DNA of 64,000 nt from Streptomyces sp. AM 2-1-1 (GTDB lineage Bacteria; Actinomycetota; Actinomycetes; Streptomycetales; Streptomycetaceae): positions 5,226,501 through 5,290,500 of the forward strand of contig NZ_CP119147.1 of the NCBI RefSeq assembly GCF_029167645.1, given 5' to 3'. Below are positions 49,194 through 58,711 of this stretch, in pieces. Below the pieces are notes generated by a model. That model did not search any database. It was not told where the DNA came from and was given only the letters and a program-made list of their open reading frames with translations. Made by a program: the position numbers and the translations under genes. How positions within the stretch are numbered: the first letter of the stretch is position 1; the number at the start of each line of letters is the position of its first letter.

Positions 49194-52100
49194 GTGCGCT
49201 ACTGCATCCTCGGTACGACCCAGGCAATCCGCGACGACGGCACGGCCGTCGCCCTCGGCGGGGCGCGCCTGCGCGCCCTGCTCACCGTCCTCGCCCTGAA
49301 CCCCGGCCGGGCGGTCACGGTGGCGGCCCTCGTGGACGAGGTGTGGGGCGGTGATCCGCCCGCCGACGCGCCGGGGGCCGTCCAGGCGCTGGTGGGGCGG
49401 CTGCGCCGGGCGATCGGCCGGGACGCCGTCGCCTCCGCGGAGAACGGCTACCGCCTCGCCGCCGAACCCGACGCGGTCGACCTGCACCGGTTCGAGCGGC
49501 TGACGGGGGAGGGCGGCCGGGCCCTGGAGGCCGGCGACGGAGAGAAGGCGCTCGACGTCCTCGACGCGGCCCTCGCCCTGTGGCGCGGTCCGGCCTTCGC
49601 CGACCTGCCCGACCGCACCGCCGCCGCCGCGCGCTGGGAGGCCCGGCGGCTCGCCGCCCGCCGCGCCCGGGGCAGCGCCTTCCTCGCCGTCGGCCGCGCC
49701 GACGAGGCGCTGCCCGAACTGGTCGCGCTCTGCGCCGACCACCCGCTCGACGAACCGCTCCAGGCGCTGCGCATCCGCGCCCTGCGCGACGCGGGCCGCA
49801 CCGCCCAGGCCCTCGCGGCGTACGAGGAGGTGCGCACCCTGATCGCCGCTCGGCTGGGAACCGACCCCGGAGCGGAACTGCGCACGCTCCACGCGCAGTT
49901 GCTGCGCCACGACAGTGCCGCGCCGACCCGCCCGACCCCGGAGGGCGCCCGGCCCGGCCGTACCGGAGAGCGGGCCGCGACCCCGCCCCGCCCGTTCGGC
50001 CCCGACGTCCGGACGCCCGCGAGCGAAGTCCCGGAGGCCGGCAGCGCCCTCGCCCCTCCCACCCGGCCGGTGGCGGGCACTCCCGCCCGGCCGGCACCCG
50101 GCAACCTCCGGGCCCGGCTCACCAGCTTCGTGGGCCGGGAGGCGGACATCGCGGTGCTGCGCGAGGACCTGGGACGTTCCCGGCTGGTGACGCTCCTCGG
50201 CCCCGGGGGCGCCGGCAAGACCCGGCTCTCGCAGGAAGCCGCCGACACCGCCGCCGACGCGTGGCCGGACGGCGTCTGGATGGCCGAACTCGCCCCCGTC
50301 GACGCCCCCGAGGGCGTGGTCGAAGCCGTGCTCTCCGCCCTCGACGCCCGGGAGACCGTGCTGCGCGGCGCCGGCGCCGAGGAGATGCGCGTCGCCGAAG
50401 GAGGCGGCGCGACCCCCCTCGTACGCCTCACCGAACACTGCGCGCACCGCCGGCTGCTGCTGCTCCTCGACAACTGCGAACACGTCGTCGGTGCCGCCGC
50501 CGCCCTCGCCGACCACCTCCTCGCCCACTGCCCCGGACTCACCGTCCTCGCGACGAGCCGCGAACCCCTGGGCGTACCGGGCGAGTTCGTGCGGCCGGTC
50601 GAACCGCTGCCCGACCCCATGGCGCTGCGCCTCTTCGACGAGCGGGGCAACGCCGCCCGTCCCGGGTTCCGCAGCGACGCCGATCCGGCGACGGCGGCGG
50701 CCGCGGCCGAGATCTGCCGCCGGCTCGACGGCCTGCCCCTCGCCATCGAACTCGCCGCCGCACGGCTGCGGATGCTCGGCCCCCGGCAGATCGCCGACCG
50801 GCTCGACGACCGCTTCCGGCTGCTCTCCAGCGGCAGCCGCACCCTGTTGCCGCGCCAGCAGACGCTCCGGGCCGTCGTCGACTGGTCCTGGGATCTGCTG
50901 GACGGCGCCGAACGCGCCGTGCTGCGCCGGATGTCGGTCTTCGCCGGCGGCTGCTCCCTCGCCGCTGCCGAACACGTCTGCTCCCTGCGGGCGGGCGACA
51001 CCGGCGGCGCCCGGACGGCGGGCGGCGCGCAGGAGGACGCGGTGGACGTCCGCGACGTCGCCGTGCTGCTCGGCTCCCTCGTCGACAAGTCCCTCGTGGT
51101 CGCCGAGGAGGCGGGGGACGGCGAGATGCGCTACCGGCTGCTGGAGACCGTGGGCGAGTACGCCGGCGAGCGCCTGGACGAAGCCGGCGAGCGGGCCGCC
51201 ACGGACCGCAGTCACCTGGTGCACTACCGCGAGCTCGCGCGCACCCGGAGCGCGGGGCTGCGCGGCGCCGGGCAGCCGGTCGCACTGGAACTGTTCCGCC
51301 GCGAGTACGAGAACCTGCGCACCGCCTTCCGGCACGCGGTGGCGCTGGAGGACGAGCAGGAGTGCCTCTGCCTCGTCCTGTCGCTCGCCTGGTACTGGAT
51401 GCTGCGCGACCTGCGGGACGAGGCCCGCCAGTGGGCGGACCTGGCGGCGGCGCTCGGCCCCGACCCGTTCGCCGCGCCCGGCGAGCGCGCTCCCTCCCTG
51501 CACGAGCGGTGCACCGACAGGCCGCCGCCGATGGTGCCCGAACAGCTCCAGGAGGCGCGGCGCGGGGTGCGGCTCATCCAACTGGCCAACATGGACCACG
51601 AGATGGACCTGTGGATGACCACGGAGTCCATGGAGCGGCTGCGGATCATCGCCCGCACCTACCGGGCCGGCCAGCCGCAGACCTGCCGCTCGCCCGGATC
51701 GCTCTGGATCTTCGCCGTCCTCCTCACCGGGGAGGCCGAGGACCTGCGCGCGATGGCCGACGAGATCGTGCGCGCCTGCCGGGTCCACGGCTACGAGTGG
51801 GAGCTCGGGTCCGCGCTCCAGACGCGGGCCAACCTGCTCGCCAACCGGGCGGAGTCGGCACCGGAAGCGCGGGCGGACGCGGACGAGAGCCTGGAGATCT
51901 TCATCCGCCTCGAAGACGCCTGGGGCGCGGCCGAGGCGCTCGCCTCGCGCGGAGAGGCCAACGAGCAGGCGGGCGAGTACCGGGCCGCCGCCGAGGACTA
52001 CCTCGCCGCCGTGGAGTACGCGAAGCAGCTCGGCGCCAAGTCCCAGGTCGCCGTCCTGCACGCCCGGTACGCGAACGTCCTCAGCGAGACCGGACGGACC

Positions 52101-52685
52101 GAGGAGGCGGAGGCCATCCTCCGGGAGATCCTCACCCTGGGCCGCACCCCCGGACACGAGGCGGTGCCGTTCGCCCGGATGCACCTGGGCATGCTCCTCG
52201 GCCGCACCGGTCGCGTCGCCGAGGCGCGGGAGCAACTGGACCTGCTGTCCGCGGAGTTCCATTCACAGACGCTGGCCATCTTCGAGGGTTTCGTGCTGGG
52301 CGTGCGCGCGTGGCTGGACAACCTCGAAGGGGAGTACGCCCGAGCCCTGGGCACCGCGCTGCGGGCGGTGGAGCGGGCGAAGGACCGGCTGGCGCAGATG
52401 GTCGCGCCCCAGATGGTCTGCGTCTACCTCACCACCGTCGCCTGGGCGCTGGCCGGGCTGGGCGGCGAGGAGCGGGGCCGGGCCGCGGCGCTGCTGCTCG
52501 GCGCGCGGACGGCGTCGATCTCCCCGCTGGACGTGCCCACCGCGGTGGAGCGGCAGAGTCTGGAGCGGGCCGAGGCGATGGCGCGCGCGGTGATCGGGGA
52601 CGCGGCCTTCGAGGCGGCGTACGCCGAGGGCGGTGGCCTCGGTGTGGAGGAGGCCACCGCCCTGGCGGACGCGTACAACACCTGA
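49194..52685 (+). CDS. AfsR/SARP-family regulator with NB-ARC and TPR domains
   Basis: 1163 residues. Order: OmpR-type winged helix (about 8-85, LRALLTVLALNPGRAVTVAALVDEVWG), bacterial transcriptional activation domain (about 92-237), a Pro-rich linker, an NB-ARC ATPase with Walker A LLGPGGAGKT (about 335) and LLLDNCEH as Walker B, LPLAIELAAARLR, then TPR helices to the end (EEAEAILREILTLGR). This is the large AfsR-like SARP type, activating secondary-metabolite or other genes after nucleotide-dependent assembly. The GTG at 49194 opens the conserved part; no ribosome-binding site is visible. Divergent from the site-2 protease. Confidence 0.9.
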   Translation: MRYCILGTTQAIRDDGTAVALGGARLRALLTVLALNPGRAVTVAALVDEVWGGDPPADAPGAVQALVGRLRRAIGRDAVASAENGYRLAAEPDAVDLHRFERLTGEGGRALEAGDGEKALDVLDAALALWRGPAFADLPDRTAAAARWEARRLAARRARGSAFLAVGRADEALPELVALCADHPLDEPLQALRIRALRDAGRTAQALAAYEEVRTLIAARLGTDPGAELRTLHAQLLRHDSAAPTRPTPEGARPGRTGERAATPPRPFGPDVRTPASEVPEAGSALAPPTRPVAGTPARPAPGNLRARLTSFVGREADIAVLREDLGRSRLVTLLGPGGAGKTRLSQEAADTAADAWPDGVWMAELAPVDAPEGVVEAVLSALDARETVLRGAGAEEMRVAEGGGATPLVRLTEHCAHRRLLLLLDNCEHVVGAAAALADHLLAHCPGLTVLATSREPLGVPGEFVRPVEPLPDPMALRLFDERGNAARPGFRSDADPATAAAAAEICRRLDGLPLAIELAAARLRMLGPRQIADRLDDRFRLLSSGSRTLLPRQQTLRAVVDWSWDLLDGAERAVLRRMSVFAGGCSLAAAEHVCSLRAGDTGGARTAGGAQEDAVDVRDVAVLLGSLVDKSLVVAEEAGDGEMRYRLLETVGEYAGERLDEAGERAATDRSHLVHYRELARTRSAGLRGAGQPVALELFRREYENLRTAFRHAVALEDEQECLCLVLSLAWYWMLRDLRDEARQWADLAAALGPDPFAAPGERAPSLHERCTDRPPPMVPEQLQEARRGVRLIQLANMDHEMDLWMTTESMERLRIIARTYRAGQPQTCRSPGSLWIFAVLLTGEAEDLRAMADEIVRACRVHGYEWELGSALQTRANLLANRAESAPEARADADESLEIFIRLEDAWGAAEALASRGEANEQAGEYRAAAEDYLAAVEYAKQLGAKSQVAVLHARYANVLSETGRTEEAEAILREILTLGRTPGHEAVPFARMHLGMLLGRTGRVAEAREQLDLLSAEFHSQTLAIFEGFVLGVRAWLDNLEGEYARALGTALRAVERAKDRLAQMVAPQMVCVYLTTVAWALAGLGGEERGRAAALLLGARTASISPLDVPTAVERQSLERAEAMARAVIGDAAFEAAYAEGGGLGVEEATALADAYNT

Positions 52686-52690
52686 GCCCT

Positions 52691-52725
52691 GCCGCGCCGG
52701 ACCGGCGGGTCGCCGCGGGCGCGGC
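52691..52725. terminator. Hairpin between convergent genes
   Basis: An 8-bp GC stem (GCCGCGCC with GGCGCGGC) and a 19-nt loop between the SARP and the ABC permease stop codons; possible bidirectional terminator. Confidence 0.45.
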
Positions 52726-52726
52726 G

Positions 52727-53575
52727 TCAGCTCGCCTTGCGGAACTTGGCGACGGCCAGCGGCGCCATCACGACGGTGATGAGGCCGGCCCAGGCGAGGG
52801 TCACCCAGACCGAGTGGGCGATCGGACCGCCCATCATCAGACCGCGCGCCGCGTCGGCGAGGTTCGACAGCGGGTTGTACTCGGTGAACGTCTGGAGCCA
52901 GCCCGGCATCGTCTGGGTCGGCGCGAAGATGGAGGAGCCGAACTGCAGGGGCATCAGCACCAGCATTCCCGTCGCCTGGACCGCCTGGGCCGTCTTCATG
53001 GCCAGCCCGAGCAGGATGAAGATCCACATGATGGCGGCACCGAACACCGCCGAGAGCGCCACGGCTTCGAGCAGACCGAGGAACGAGGTCTGGATCTCCA
53101 TGCCGAGCGCGAAGCCCATCACCAGCAGGATGACGGTGGCGACCATCATCCGCCCCAGCTCCACCACGATCTTCGCGATGAGCACCGAGGACCGGGCGAT
53201 CGGCATCGTGCGGAAGCGGTCCATGACGCCCTTGCGGAAGTCGTCGTTGACACCGGTGCCGACGGCGGAGGCGATGTTCATCCCCATCATCGCCATCAGG
53301 CCGGGGATCAGGTAGTTGAGGTACTCCTCCCGCCCGCCGCCGAGCGAGCCGCCGACGGAGCCGCCGAAGACGTACGTGAAGAGCAGCGTGAAGATGACCG
53401 GCATCAGGAGCGCGTCGAACATCGACTCGGGGTCTTTTTTGATCTGGAGGAGGTTGCGCCGGGTCAGCGCCCCGATGTGGCGCAGGTTGGCGCGCAGCCC
53501 GATCTTCCCCTCGTCGTTCCCGTGCGGGACCGGGGCGCGGTCGGTGGAGGGCTTGGTCAGTGTGGTCGTACTCAT
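52727..53575 (-). CDS. DrrB-type ABC-2 exporter permease
   Basis: 282 residues, six membrane segments, DrrB/ABC-2 family: LTRRNLLQIKKDPESMFDALLMPVIFTLLF, a Gly-rich extracellular loop (GGSVGGSLGGG), GVNDDFRKGVMDRFRTMPIARSSVL (coupling loop), and APTQTMPGWLQTFTEYNPLSNLADAARGLM. It exports drugs or lipids with the ATPase encoded just upstream. ATG 53575 overlaps that gene's stop by 4 bp. Confidence 0.92.
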   Translation of the reverse strand: MSTTTLTKPSTDRAPVPHGNDEGKIGLRANLRHIGALTRRNLLQIKKDPESMFDALLMPVIFTLLFTYVFGGSVGGSLGGGREEYLNYLIPGLMAMMGMNIASAVGTGVNDDFRKGVMDRFRTMPIARSSVLIAKIVVELGRMMVATVILLVMGFALGMEIQTSFLGLLEAVALSAVFGAAIMWIFILLGLAMKTAQAVQATGMLVLMPLQFGSSIFAPTQTMPGWLQTFTEYNPLSNLADAARGLMMGGPIAHSVWVTLAWAGLITVVMAPLAVAKFRKAS

Positions 53576-54582
53576 GCGGCGACCTCCTCGTCGGTCGGAG
53601 CGGCGGCGGACGCGGTCTTGTCGCCGGTGATGGCGAGGAAGACCTCGTCCAGGCTGGGCAGGGCGGTGGCGACGTGCGCGAGCGGGAAGCCGCGGGTCCC
53701 CAACAGGCCTATGGCGGCAGTCAGTTGCTCGTCGCTCAGGATCGGTACGTAGAGCAGTCCTTCGTCCGGCACCGCCTGTGCGCCGGAGATCCCGTCGAGG
53801 CCCGTCTCGTGCAGCGCGTGCGCCATCGCGGCCAGGTCGGCCGGGTCGGACGGGCGGATCTGGAGGGTGCGGCCGCCGACCTTCGCCTTCAGCTCGTCGA
53901 CCCCGCCGCGCGCGATGATGCGGCCCTGGTCGATCACCGTCAGCTCACTGGCGAGCTGCTCGGCCTCCTCCATGTACTGGGTGGTGAGCAGCACGGTCGA
54001 CCCCTCGGCGACCATCCGCTGCACCTCGTCCCAGACCTCGTTGCGGGTACGGGGGTCGAGCCCCGTCGTCGGCTCGTCCAGGTAGAGGACGGCGGGGCGG
54101 CCGATCATGGAGGCGGCGAGGTCGAGCCGGCGCCGCATGCCGCCGGAGTAGTCCATCGCGGGGCGGCGGGCCGCCTCGGTGAGCGAGAAACGCTCCAGGA
54201 GCTCGTCGGAGCGGCTGCGGGCCTCCTTGCGGGACAGGTCCAGCAGCCGGCCGATCATGTAGAGGTTCTCCCAGCCGGAGAGCTTCTCGTCCACCGAGGC
54301 GTACTGCCCGGTCAGCCCGATGGTGCGGCGCAGCTGCCGGGGCTGCGTGACCACGTCGTAACCGGCCACGGTCGCGTGGCCCGCGTCGGGCACGACGAGC
54401 GTGGAGAGGCAGCGTACGAGCGTCGTCTTGCCGGCGCCGTTGGGGCCGAGCACACCGAGCACGGTGCCCTCGCGCACGTCGAGGTCGACGCCGTCGAGCG
54501 CCTTGGTGGTGCCGTAGTGCTTCACCAGCCCCCGTACTTCGATGGCGGTTCCACGCCCGGGGTTCATGTCGTTTCGCGTCAT
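53572..54582 (-). CDS. DrrA-type ABC exporter ATPase
   Basis: 336 residues. Walker A LGPNGAGKTT, Q-loop LTGQYASVDEKLSGWENL, signature YSGGMRRRLDLAAS, Walker B VLYLDEPTTGLDP and switch TTQYMEEAEQLAS are all present, as is the DrrA C-terminal regulatory domain. ATG 54582 is used with GGTGGA just upstream; 54591 and 54567 are other in-frame ATGs. First gene of the drrAB-like operon. Confidence 0.93.
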   Translation of the reverse strand: MTRNDMNPGRGTAIEVRGLVKHYGTTKALDGVDLDVREGTVLGVLGPNGAGKTTLVRCLSTLVVPDAGHATVAGYDVVTQPRQLRRTIGLTGQYASVDEKLSGWENLYMIGRLLDLSRKEARSRSDELLERFSLTEAARRPAMDYSGGMRRRLDLAASMIGRPAVLYLDEPTTGLDPRTRNEVWDEVQRMVAEGSTVLLTTQYMEEAEQLASELTVIDQGRIIARGGVDELKAKVGGRTLQIRPSDPADLAAMAHALHETGLDGISGAQAVPDEGLLYVPILSDEQLTAAIGLLGTRGFPLAHVATALPSLDEVFLAITGDKTASAAAPTDEEVAA

Positions 54583-54609
54583 GTCCACCATGGGACCAGA
54601 GGCGGCCGA

Positions 54610-54625
54610 CAGCTCACCGATATAT
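54610..54625 (-). promoter_or_regulatory. ATATATCGG-type element upstream of the DrrA-type gene
   Basis: On the minus strand ATATATCGGTGAGCTG, near-identical to the element upstream of the SARP gene. Its core CGATATATCG (54619-54628) is a perfect 10-bp palindrome, so a repressor site or a -10 box are both possible. Confidence 0.4.
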
Positions 54626-54759
54626 CGCCGACAGATGTGCGTCAGCCCGCCGATGGGGGATGTCGGCGGGCTGACGGTGGTGCCGGAGATGGCTGTGTGA
54701 CCGGTGCGGCGGGCGGACCCGCGCGACCGGGCGGCGGGGGCGGCGCCCGCCCCGCGCCG

Positions 54760-55650
54760 TCAGTGGAAGGTGTGCTCCGGCGCCGGGAACGTGCCGCCGA
54801 CGACCTCGTCCGCGAACTCCTTCGCCGCGTCACCCATGACCTGGCGCAGGTTGGCGTACTGCTTGGTGAAGCGCGGCACCTTGCCGCCGGTCAGCCCCAC
54901 CATGTCGGTGTAGACGAGCACCTGGGCGTCCGTACCGGCGCCGGCGCCGATCCCGACGGTCGGGATGTGCAGGGTCCGGGTGACCTCGGCTGCCAGCTCG
55001 GCGGGGACCAGCTCCAGGACGACCGCGAACGCCCCCGCGTCCTGCACGGCCTTGGCGTCGCGCAGCAGCTGGTGCGCGGACTCCTCGCCGCGTCCCTGCA
55101 CCCGGTAGCCCATCGCGTTGACCGACTGCGGGGTGAGGCCGATGTGGGCCATGACCGGGATGCCGGACTCGACCAGCAGCCGGATCTGCTCGTGGCTGCG
55201 TTCGCCGCCCTCCAGCTTCACGGCGCCGACCCCCGCCTCCTTGACCAGCCGGGTGGCGCTGCGGAGCGCCTGGACGGGACCCTCCTGGTACGAGCCGAAG
55301 GGCAGGTCGCCGACGACGAGGGCGCGCTTGGTGCCCCGTACGACGGCGGCCGACAGCAGGGTGATCTCGTCCATCGTGACGGGCACGGTGGTCTCGTAGC
55401 CGAGGTGGCAGTTGCCCATCGAGTCGCCGACGAGCAGGACTGGGATGCCGGCCTCGTCGAAGACGGACGCGGTCATCGCGTCGTAGGCGGTCAGCATGGG
55501 CCACTTCTCGCCGCGCGCGGTGGCGGCGGCGATGTCGTGGACGGTGATGCGGCGGGTGCTCTTGCCCCCGTACAGCGACTTGGCGCTGTCGGCGGGGGAG
55601 GGCCCGGCGGTGGTGCGGGCAGGCGGGTTCTGCGCAGCGTTGAGCGACAT
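54760..55650 (-). CDS. panB: Ketopantoate hydroxymethyltransferase
   Basis: 296 residues. Mg-binding and active-site blocks: [111 protein letters not shown]. It makes ketopantoate from ketoisovalerate and methylene-THF for pantothenate/CoA. ATG 55650 is preferred (AAGGAG 9 nt upstream) to ATG 55671. Divergent from the MFS exporter. Confidence 0.96.
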   Translation of the reverse strand: MSLNAAQNPPARTTAGPSPADSAKSLYGGKSTRRITVHDIAAATARGEKWPMLTAYDAMTASVFDEAGIPVLLVGDSMGNCHLGYETTVPVTMDEITLLSAAVVRGTKRALVVGDLPFGSYQEGPVQALRSATRLVKEAGVGAVKLEGGERSHEQIRLLVESGIPVMAHIGLTPQSVNAMGYRVQGRGEESAHQLLRDAKAVQDAGAFAVVLELVPAELAAEVTRTLHIPTVGIGAGAGTDAQVLVYTDMVGLTGGKVPRFTKQYANLRQVMGDAAKEFADEVVGGTFPAPEHTFH

Positions 55651-55772
55651 GGCCAACGGCTCCTTCGTCATCTCGAGGCACCCTGACGGCGTCCCCGGAT
55701 CCCTCCCATGGTGGCATCCCCCGGCGGTGCGCGGGAAGTGGGCCCCCGGTCGCTTCTTCCCGGATCGTCCCC

Positions 55773-55816
55773 GGAAGCCAGTCGGAAGCCAGTCGGAAGC
55801 CAGTCGGAAGCCAGTC
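55773..55816. repeat. Four tandem copies of an 11-bp unit
   Basis: GGAAGCCAGTC repeated perfectly at 55773, 55784, 55795 and 55806, followed by a degraded GGGAAGG. It lies between panB and the MFS promoter, about 65-108 bp upstream of the MFS start. The 11-bp period places copies on one face of the helix; heptamers spaced 11 bp apart are the known geometry of SARP-binding sites, so a link to a SARP is conceivable. Confidence 0.9.
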
Positions 55817-55837
55817 GGGAAGGGTAAAGACTTTACA

Positions 55838-55856
55838 ATACGAGACGGTCTCGTAT
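55838..55856. promoter_or_regulatory. 19-bp TetR-type operator of the MFS exporter
   Basis: ATACGAGAC, a 1-bp centre, GTCTCGTAT: a perfect 9-bp inverted repeat. It follows TTTACA (55832-55837, possible -35) and precedes the -10 TAGGCT, so a bound protein would block the promoter. Likely site of the TetR protein encoded at 57710. Confidence 0.8.
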
Positions 55857-55867
55857 CGAAAAGCCGC

Positions 55868-55873
55868 TAGGCT
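55868..55873 (+). promoter_or_regulatory. -10 box of the probable leaderless MFS transcript
   Basis: TAGGCT ends 7 nt before the ATG at 55881; the gene has no ribosome-binding site. Confidence 0.55.
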
Positions 55874-55880
55874 CCTCGTC

Positions 55881-57503
55881 ATGTCCATACCGTCCGGCGC
55901 TCCTGCCGCCGTGTCCCGTGTCCCGGAGGCGGTCCACCGCCGCCGCTGGGCCATTCTCGCCGTGCTCATGTTCAGCCTGCTCATCGTGGTGCTGGACAAC
56001 TCGATCCTGAACGTCGCCGTCAAGACGATCGCCAGTCCCGCGCCGGACGGCATCGGCGCCACCCAGAGCGAGCTGGAGTGGGCGATCAACTCCTACACGC
56101 TCGTCTTCGCCGGCCTGCTCTTCACCGCGGGCCTGCTCGGCGACCGGCTCGGCCGCAAGCGGGTGCTGCTCTTCGGCATCTCCGTCTTCGTGGTGGGCTC
56201 GGCGCTCGCCGCCTTCTCCGACTCGCCCGGCCAGCTCATCTCCTGGCGTGCGGTGATGGGTCTCGGCGCCGCCTTCGTGATGCCGGCCACCCTCGCCATC
56301 CTGATGAACGTCTTCGAGCCCGACGAGCAGCCCCGCGCCATCGGCATCTGGGCCGGCGGCGTCGGCCTGGGCATCGCCATCGGCCCGATCACCGGCGGAC
56401 TCCTGCTGGAGCACTTCTGGTGGGGCTCGATCTTCCTCGTCAACGTGCCCGTGGGTCTCGTCGCGCTGGTCGCGATGGTGGTCCTCGTCCCCGACTCGCG
56501 CGACCCGAAGCCCGGCCGGCTCGACCCGGTGGGCGTGGGCCTCTCCGTCGTGGGCCTGGTGCTGCTCGTCTACGGCATCATCCGGGGCGGCGAACTCGCC
56601 GACTTCACCGACCTCACCGTGCTCGCCCCGGTCCTCGGCGGCGTGGTCGCCCTGACCGTCTTCGTCCTGTACGAGAAGCGCACCGCGCACCCCGCGCTCG
56701 ACGTCTCGCACTTCAAGAAGCCGGCGTTCTCCGCGGCCGTCGCCGCCATCGCGCTGGTCTTCTTCGCGCTGATGGGCGTCACCTTCTTCTCCGCCTTCTA
56801 CCTGCAGAGCGTGCGCGGCTACACCGCGCTCCAGTCCGGACTGCTGGTGCTGCCGCTCGCCGCCGCGCAGATGATCTTCTCGCCGCGCGCCCGGATCGTC
56901 GTCCACCGCTTCGGCGTCCGCGCGGTCTGCACCGCGGGCATGGTCCTGGTCGCCGCCGGGCTCGCCGCCTTCGCCGCCTTCGACGCCGGTACGCCCGTCT
57001 GGGTGCTCTGCGTGGTCTTCTTCGTCCAGGGCACCGGGATGGCGCACATCATGCCGCCGGTCACCGTCGCCATCATGCAGGCGCTGCCCCGCGAGAAGGC
57101 GGGCGCGGGCTCCGCCGTCAACAACACCTTCCGCCAGGTCGGCGGGGCGCTCGGCATCGCGGTGCTCGGCTCGGTGCTCTCCACCGTGTACCGGGGCGAC
57201 ATCGAGGGACACCTCTCCGCCGTGCCGCCCGGCGCCCGGGACGTCGCGGGCGAGTCGATCGAGGCCACGCTCGGCGTCGCCGCGAAGCTCGGCCCGGCCG
57301 GCAAGCCGCTCGCCGCGGCGGCCTCGGACTCCTTCATCGTGGCCATGCACGTCGCCGCGCTCGGCTCCGCCGCCATCGCGCTGGCCGGCGCCGTGGTCGT
57401 CGCGCTCTTCCTGCCCGGCAGGTCCTCCGCCGCTCCGGGCCCCGCGGCACCCGTGGAGCGCGGCTCCGCCCCCGTCCCGGCCGCGCCGGGCCGCAACGGC
57501 TGA
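55881..57503 (+). CDS. EmrB/QacA-type 14-TM drug exporter (DHA2)
   Basis: 540 residues. Motif D1 [13 protein letters not shown] in segment 1, motif [33 protein letters not shown], motif [28 protein letters not shown], and a C-terminal Pro-rich tail. These transporters expel amphipathic drugs by proton antiport. ATG 55881 follows TAGGCT by 7 nt. The 19-bp palindrome at its promoter and the TetR gene downstream make a self-contained resistance unit. Confidence 0.93.
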   Translation: MSIPSGAPAAVSRVPEAVHRRRWAILAVLMFSLLIVVLDNSILNVAVKTIASPAPDGIGATQSELEWAINSYTLVFAGLLFTAGLLGDRLGRKRVLLFGISVFVVGSALAAFSDSPGQLISWRAVMGLGAAFVMPATLAILMNVFEPDEQPRAIGIWAGGVGLGIAIGPITGGLLLEHFWWGSIFLVNVPVGLVALVAMVVLVPDSRDPKPGRLDPVGVGLSVVGLVLLVYGIIRGGELADFTDLTVLAPVLGGVVALTVFVLYEKRTAHPALDVSHFKKPAFSAAVAAIALVFFALMGVTFFSAFYLQSVRGYTALQSGLLVLPLAAAQMIFSPRARIVVHRFGVRAVCTAGMVLVAAGLAAFAAFDAGTPVWVLCVVFFVQGTGMAHIMPPVTVAIMQALPREKAGAGSAVNNTFRQVGGALGIAVLGSVLSTVYRGDIEGHLSAVPPGARDVAGESIEATLGVAAKLGPAGKPLAAAASDSFIVAMHVAALGSAAIALAGAVVVALFLPGRSSAAPGPAAPVERGSAPVPAAPGRNG

Positions 57504-57540
57504 TCCCGCAACCGCGCCGGCCCCGACGACCCACCGACCC

Positions 57541-57588
57541 GACGACCGACCGTCCCGACGACCGACCGTCCCGACGACCGACCGTCCC
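57541..57588. repeat. Three tandem copies of a 16-bp unit
   Basis: GACGACCGACCGTCCC repeated perfectly at 57541, 57557 and 57573, with degenerate copies before it. It lies between the MFS and TetR genes. No regulatory family suggested; probably slippage-prone DNA. Confidence 0.85.
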
Positions 57589-57709
57589 GACACCGCCCGG
57601 ACCCGGGAGGCCCCGGCCCCGGGTCCGCGGCCCGGGCCGGCGGGAGGACGGAGCTCCGGTCGGCGAGAATCGTCACGGCGGTCGTACGGGCGAGGAGAGG
57701 CGGAATCAG

Positions 57710-58432
57710 GTGCGGCATCAGGAAGGGGACCACGGCCCGGTGCGGGACCCGGACCAAGGGCCCGAACGGGCTCCGGGGCGGGAGCCCGGGCACACGCGGA
57801 CGCCCGAGCACGACCGGGGCCCCGGCCGTCCTCGCAGCGCCGCCGCCGAACGGGCCATCCTCGACGCCGTCATCGCCCTCCTGGAGGCCGGCGAACCCCT
57901 CTCCGGCCTCTCCATCGAACGCATCGCCCGCACCGCCAAGGTCGGCAAGGCGACCATCTACCGCCGCTGGAGCGGCAAGGAGGAACTCTTCCTCGACGTC
58001 CTGCGGGACATGGAACCGCCGGACCCCGTCGTCTCCGGCACCGCCGGGCTCGCCGACCTGCGCCTGCTCATGGAGTCCCAGCGCACCCGGGGACTGGCCC
58101 AGCGCTCGTCGGTCCTGCTGCACAACGTGTTCGCGCAGATGAAGAGCCACCCCCGGCTCTGGGCCGAGTACCAGGAGACCGTCATCGCGCCCCGTCGGAC
58201 CGCGATGGCCGAGGCCGTCCGCCGCGCCGTCGAGGCGGGCGAACTGCGGGCCGACATCGACGTGGAGCTGATGGACGACCTGTTCGTCGGCGCCATGCTC
58301 GTGCGCACCCTGCACCGCCGCGACGCGCCGCTGCCGGAGGACCTCGTCGACCGGGTCATGGCCGCCCTGATGCAGGGCCTGGCGCCGGCCTCCTCCACCG
58401 CGGACCCGAACGGTCCCGCCCGCGACCGCTGA
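57710..58432 (+). CDS. TetR-family repressor of the MFS exporter
   Basis: 240 residues. After a 35-residue charged disordered N-terminus the helix-turn-helix reads ERAILDAVIALLEAGEPLSG, then IERIARTAKVGKATIYRRWSGKEEL; a TetR_C domain follows (RTAMAEAVRRAVEAGELRAD). The GTG at 57710 has GAGGAGAGG about 9 nt upstream; a GTG at 57741 is a shorter option. 206 bp downstream of the exporter, same strand, and the likely ligand of the 19-bp operator at 55838. Confidence 0.88.
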   Translation: MRHQEGDHGPVRDPDQGPERAPGREPGHTRTPEHDRGPGRPRSAAAERAILDAVIALLEAGEPLSGLSIERIARTAKVGKATIYRRWSGKEELFLDVLRDMEPPDPVVSGTAGLADLRLLMESQRTRGLAQRSSVLLHNVFAQMKSHPRLWAEYQETVIAPRRTAMAEAVRRAVEAGELRADIDVELMDDLFVGAMLVRTLHRRDAPLPEDLVDRVMAALMQGLAPASSTADPNGPARDR

Positions 58433-58711
58433 CCCCGGCCCCGCCGCGCTGCCGCCGGCTCTTCCCGCACCGTCTTCGCCGTCGTCCGCGCACTGCCCCG
58501 GGCCCCGGGGCGAGCGGGGCGCGCCGGAGCGGGACGGCCGGAAATGAGGGGTCGGTCACAAGGCCGGACGACCGGGTACAAAGCGGAACCCCTGATCCCG
58601 TTCCTGTCGTCCTCTTCTCCGTGCCGCCGTCGCGGGCGGAGGGAAAAGGGCCGCCGATCCCCTAGGGTCGGGGACGCGGTGACATGCAGGGCAACGCAGT
58701 GAGGAAGCGCG

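Noticed and set aside
48981..52262. 1093-codon open frame opposite the SARP gene
   Set aside because: Mirror of the SARP coding bias; composition is that of the complementary strand and no domain is present.
49580..53752. 1390-codon frame overlapping the SARP gene and the ABC permease
   Set aside because: Arg/Pro-rich out-of-frame translation crossing two unrelated genes on both strands.
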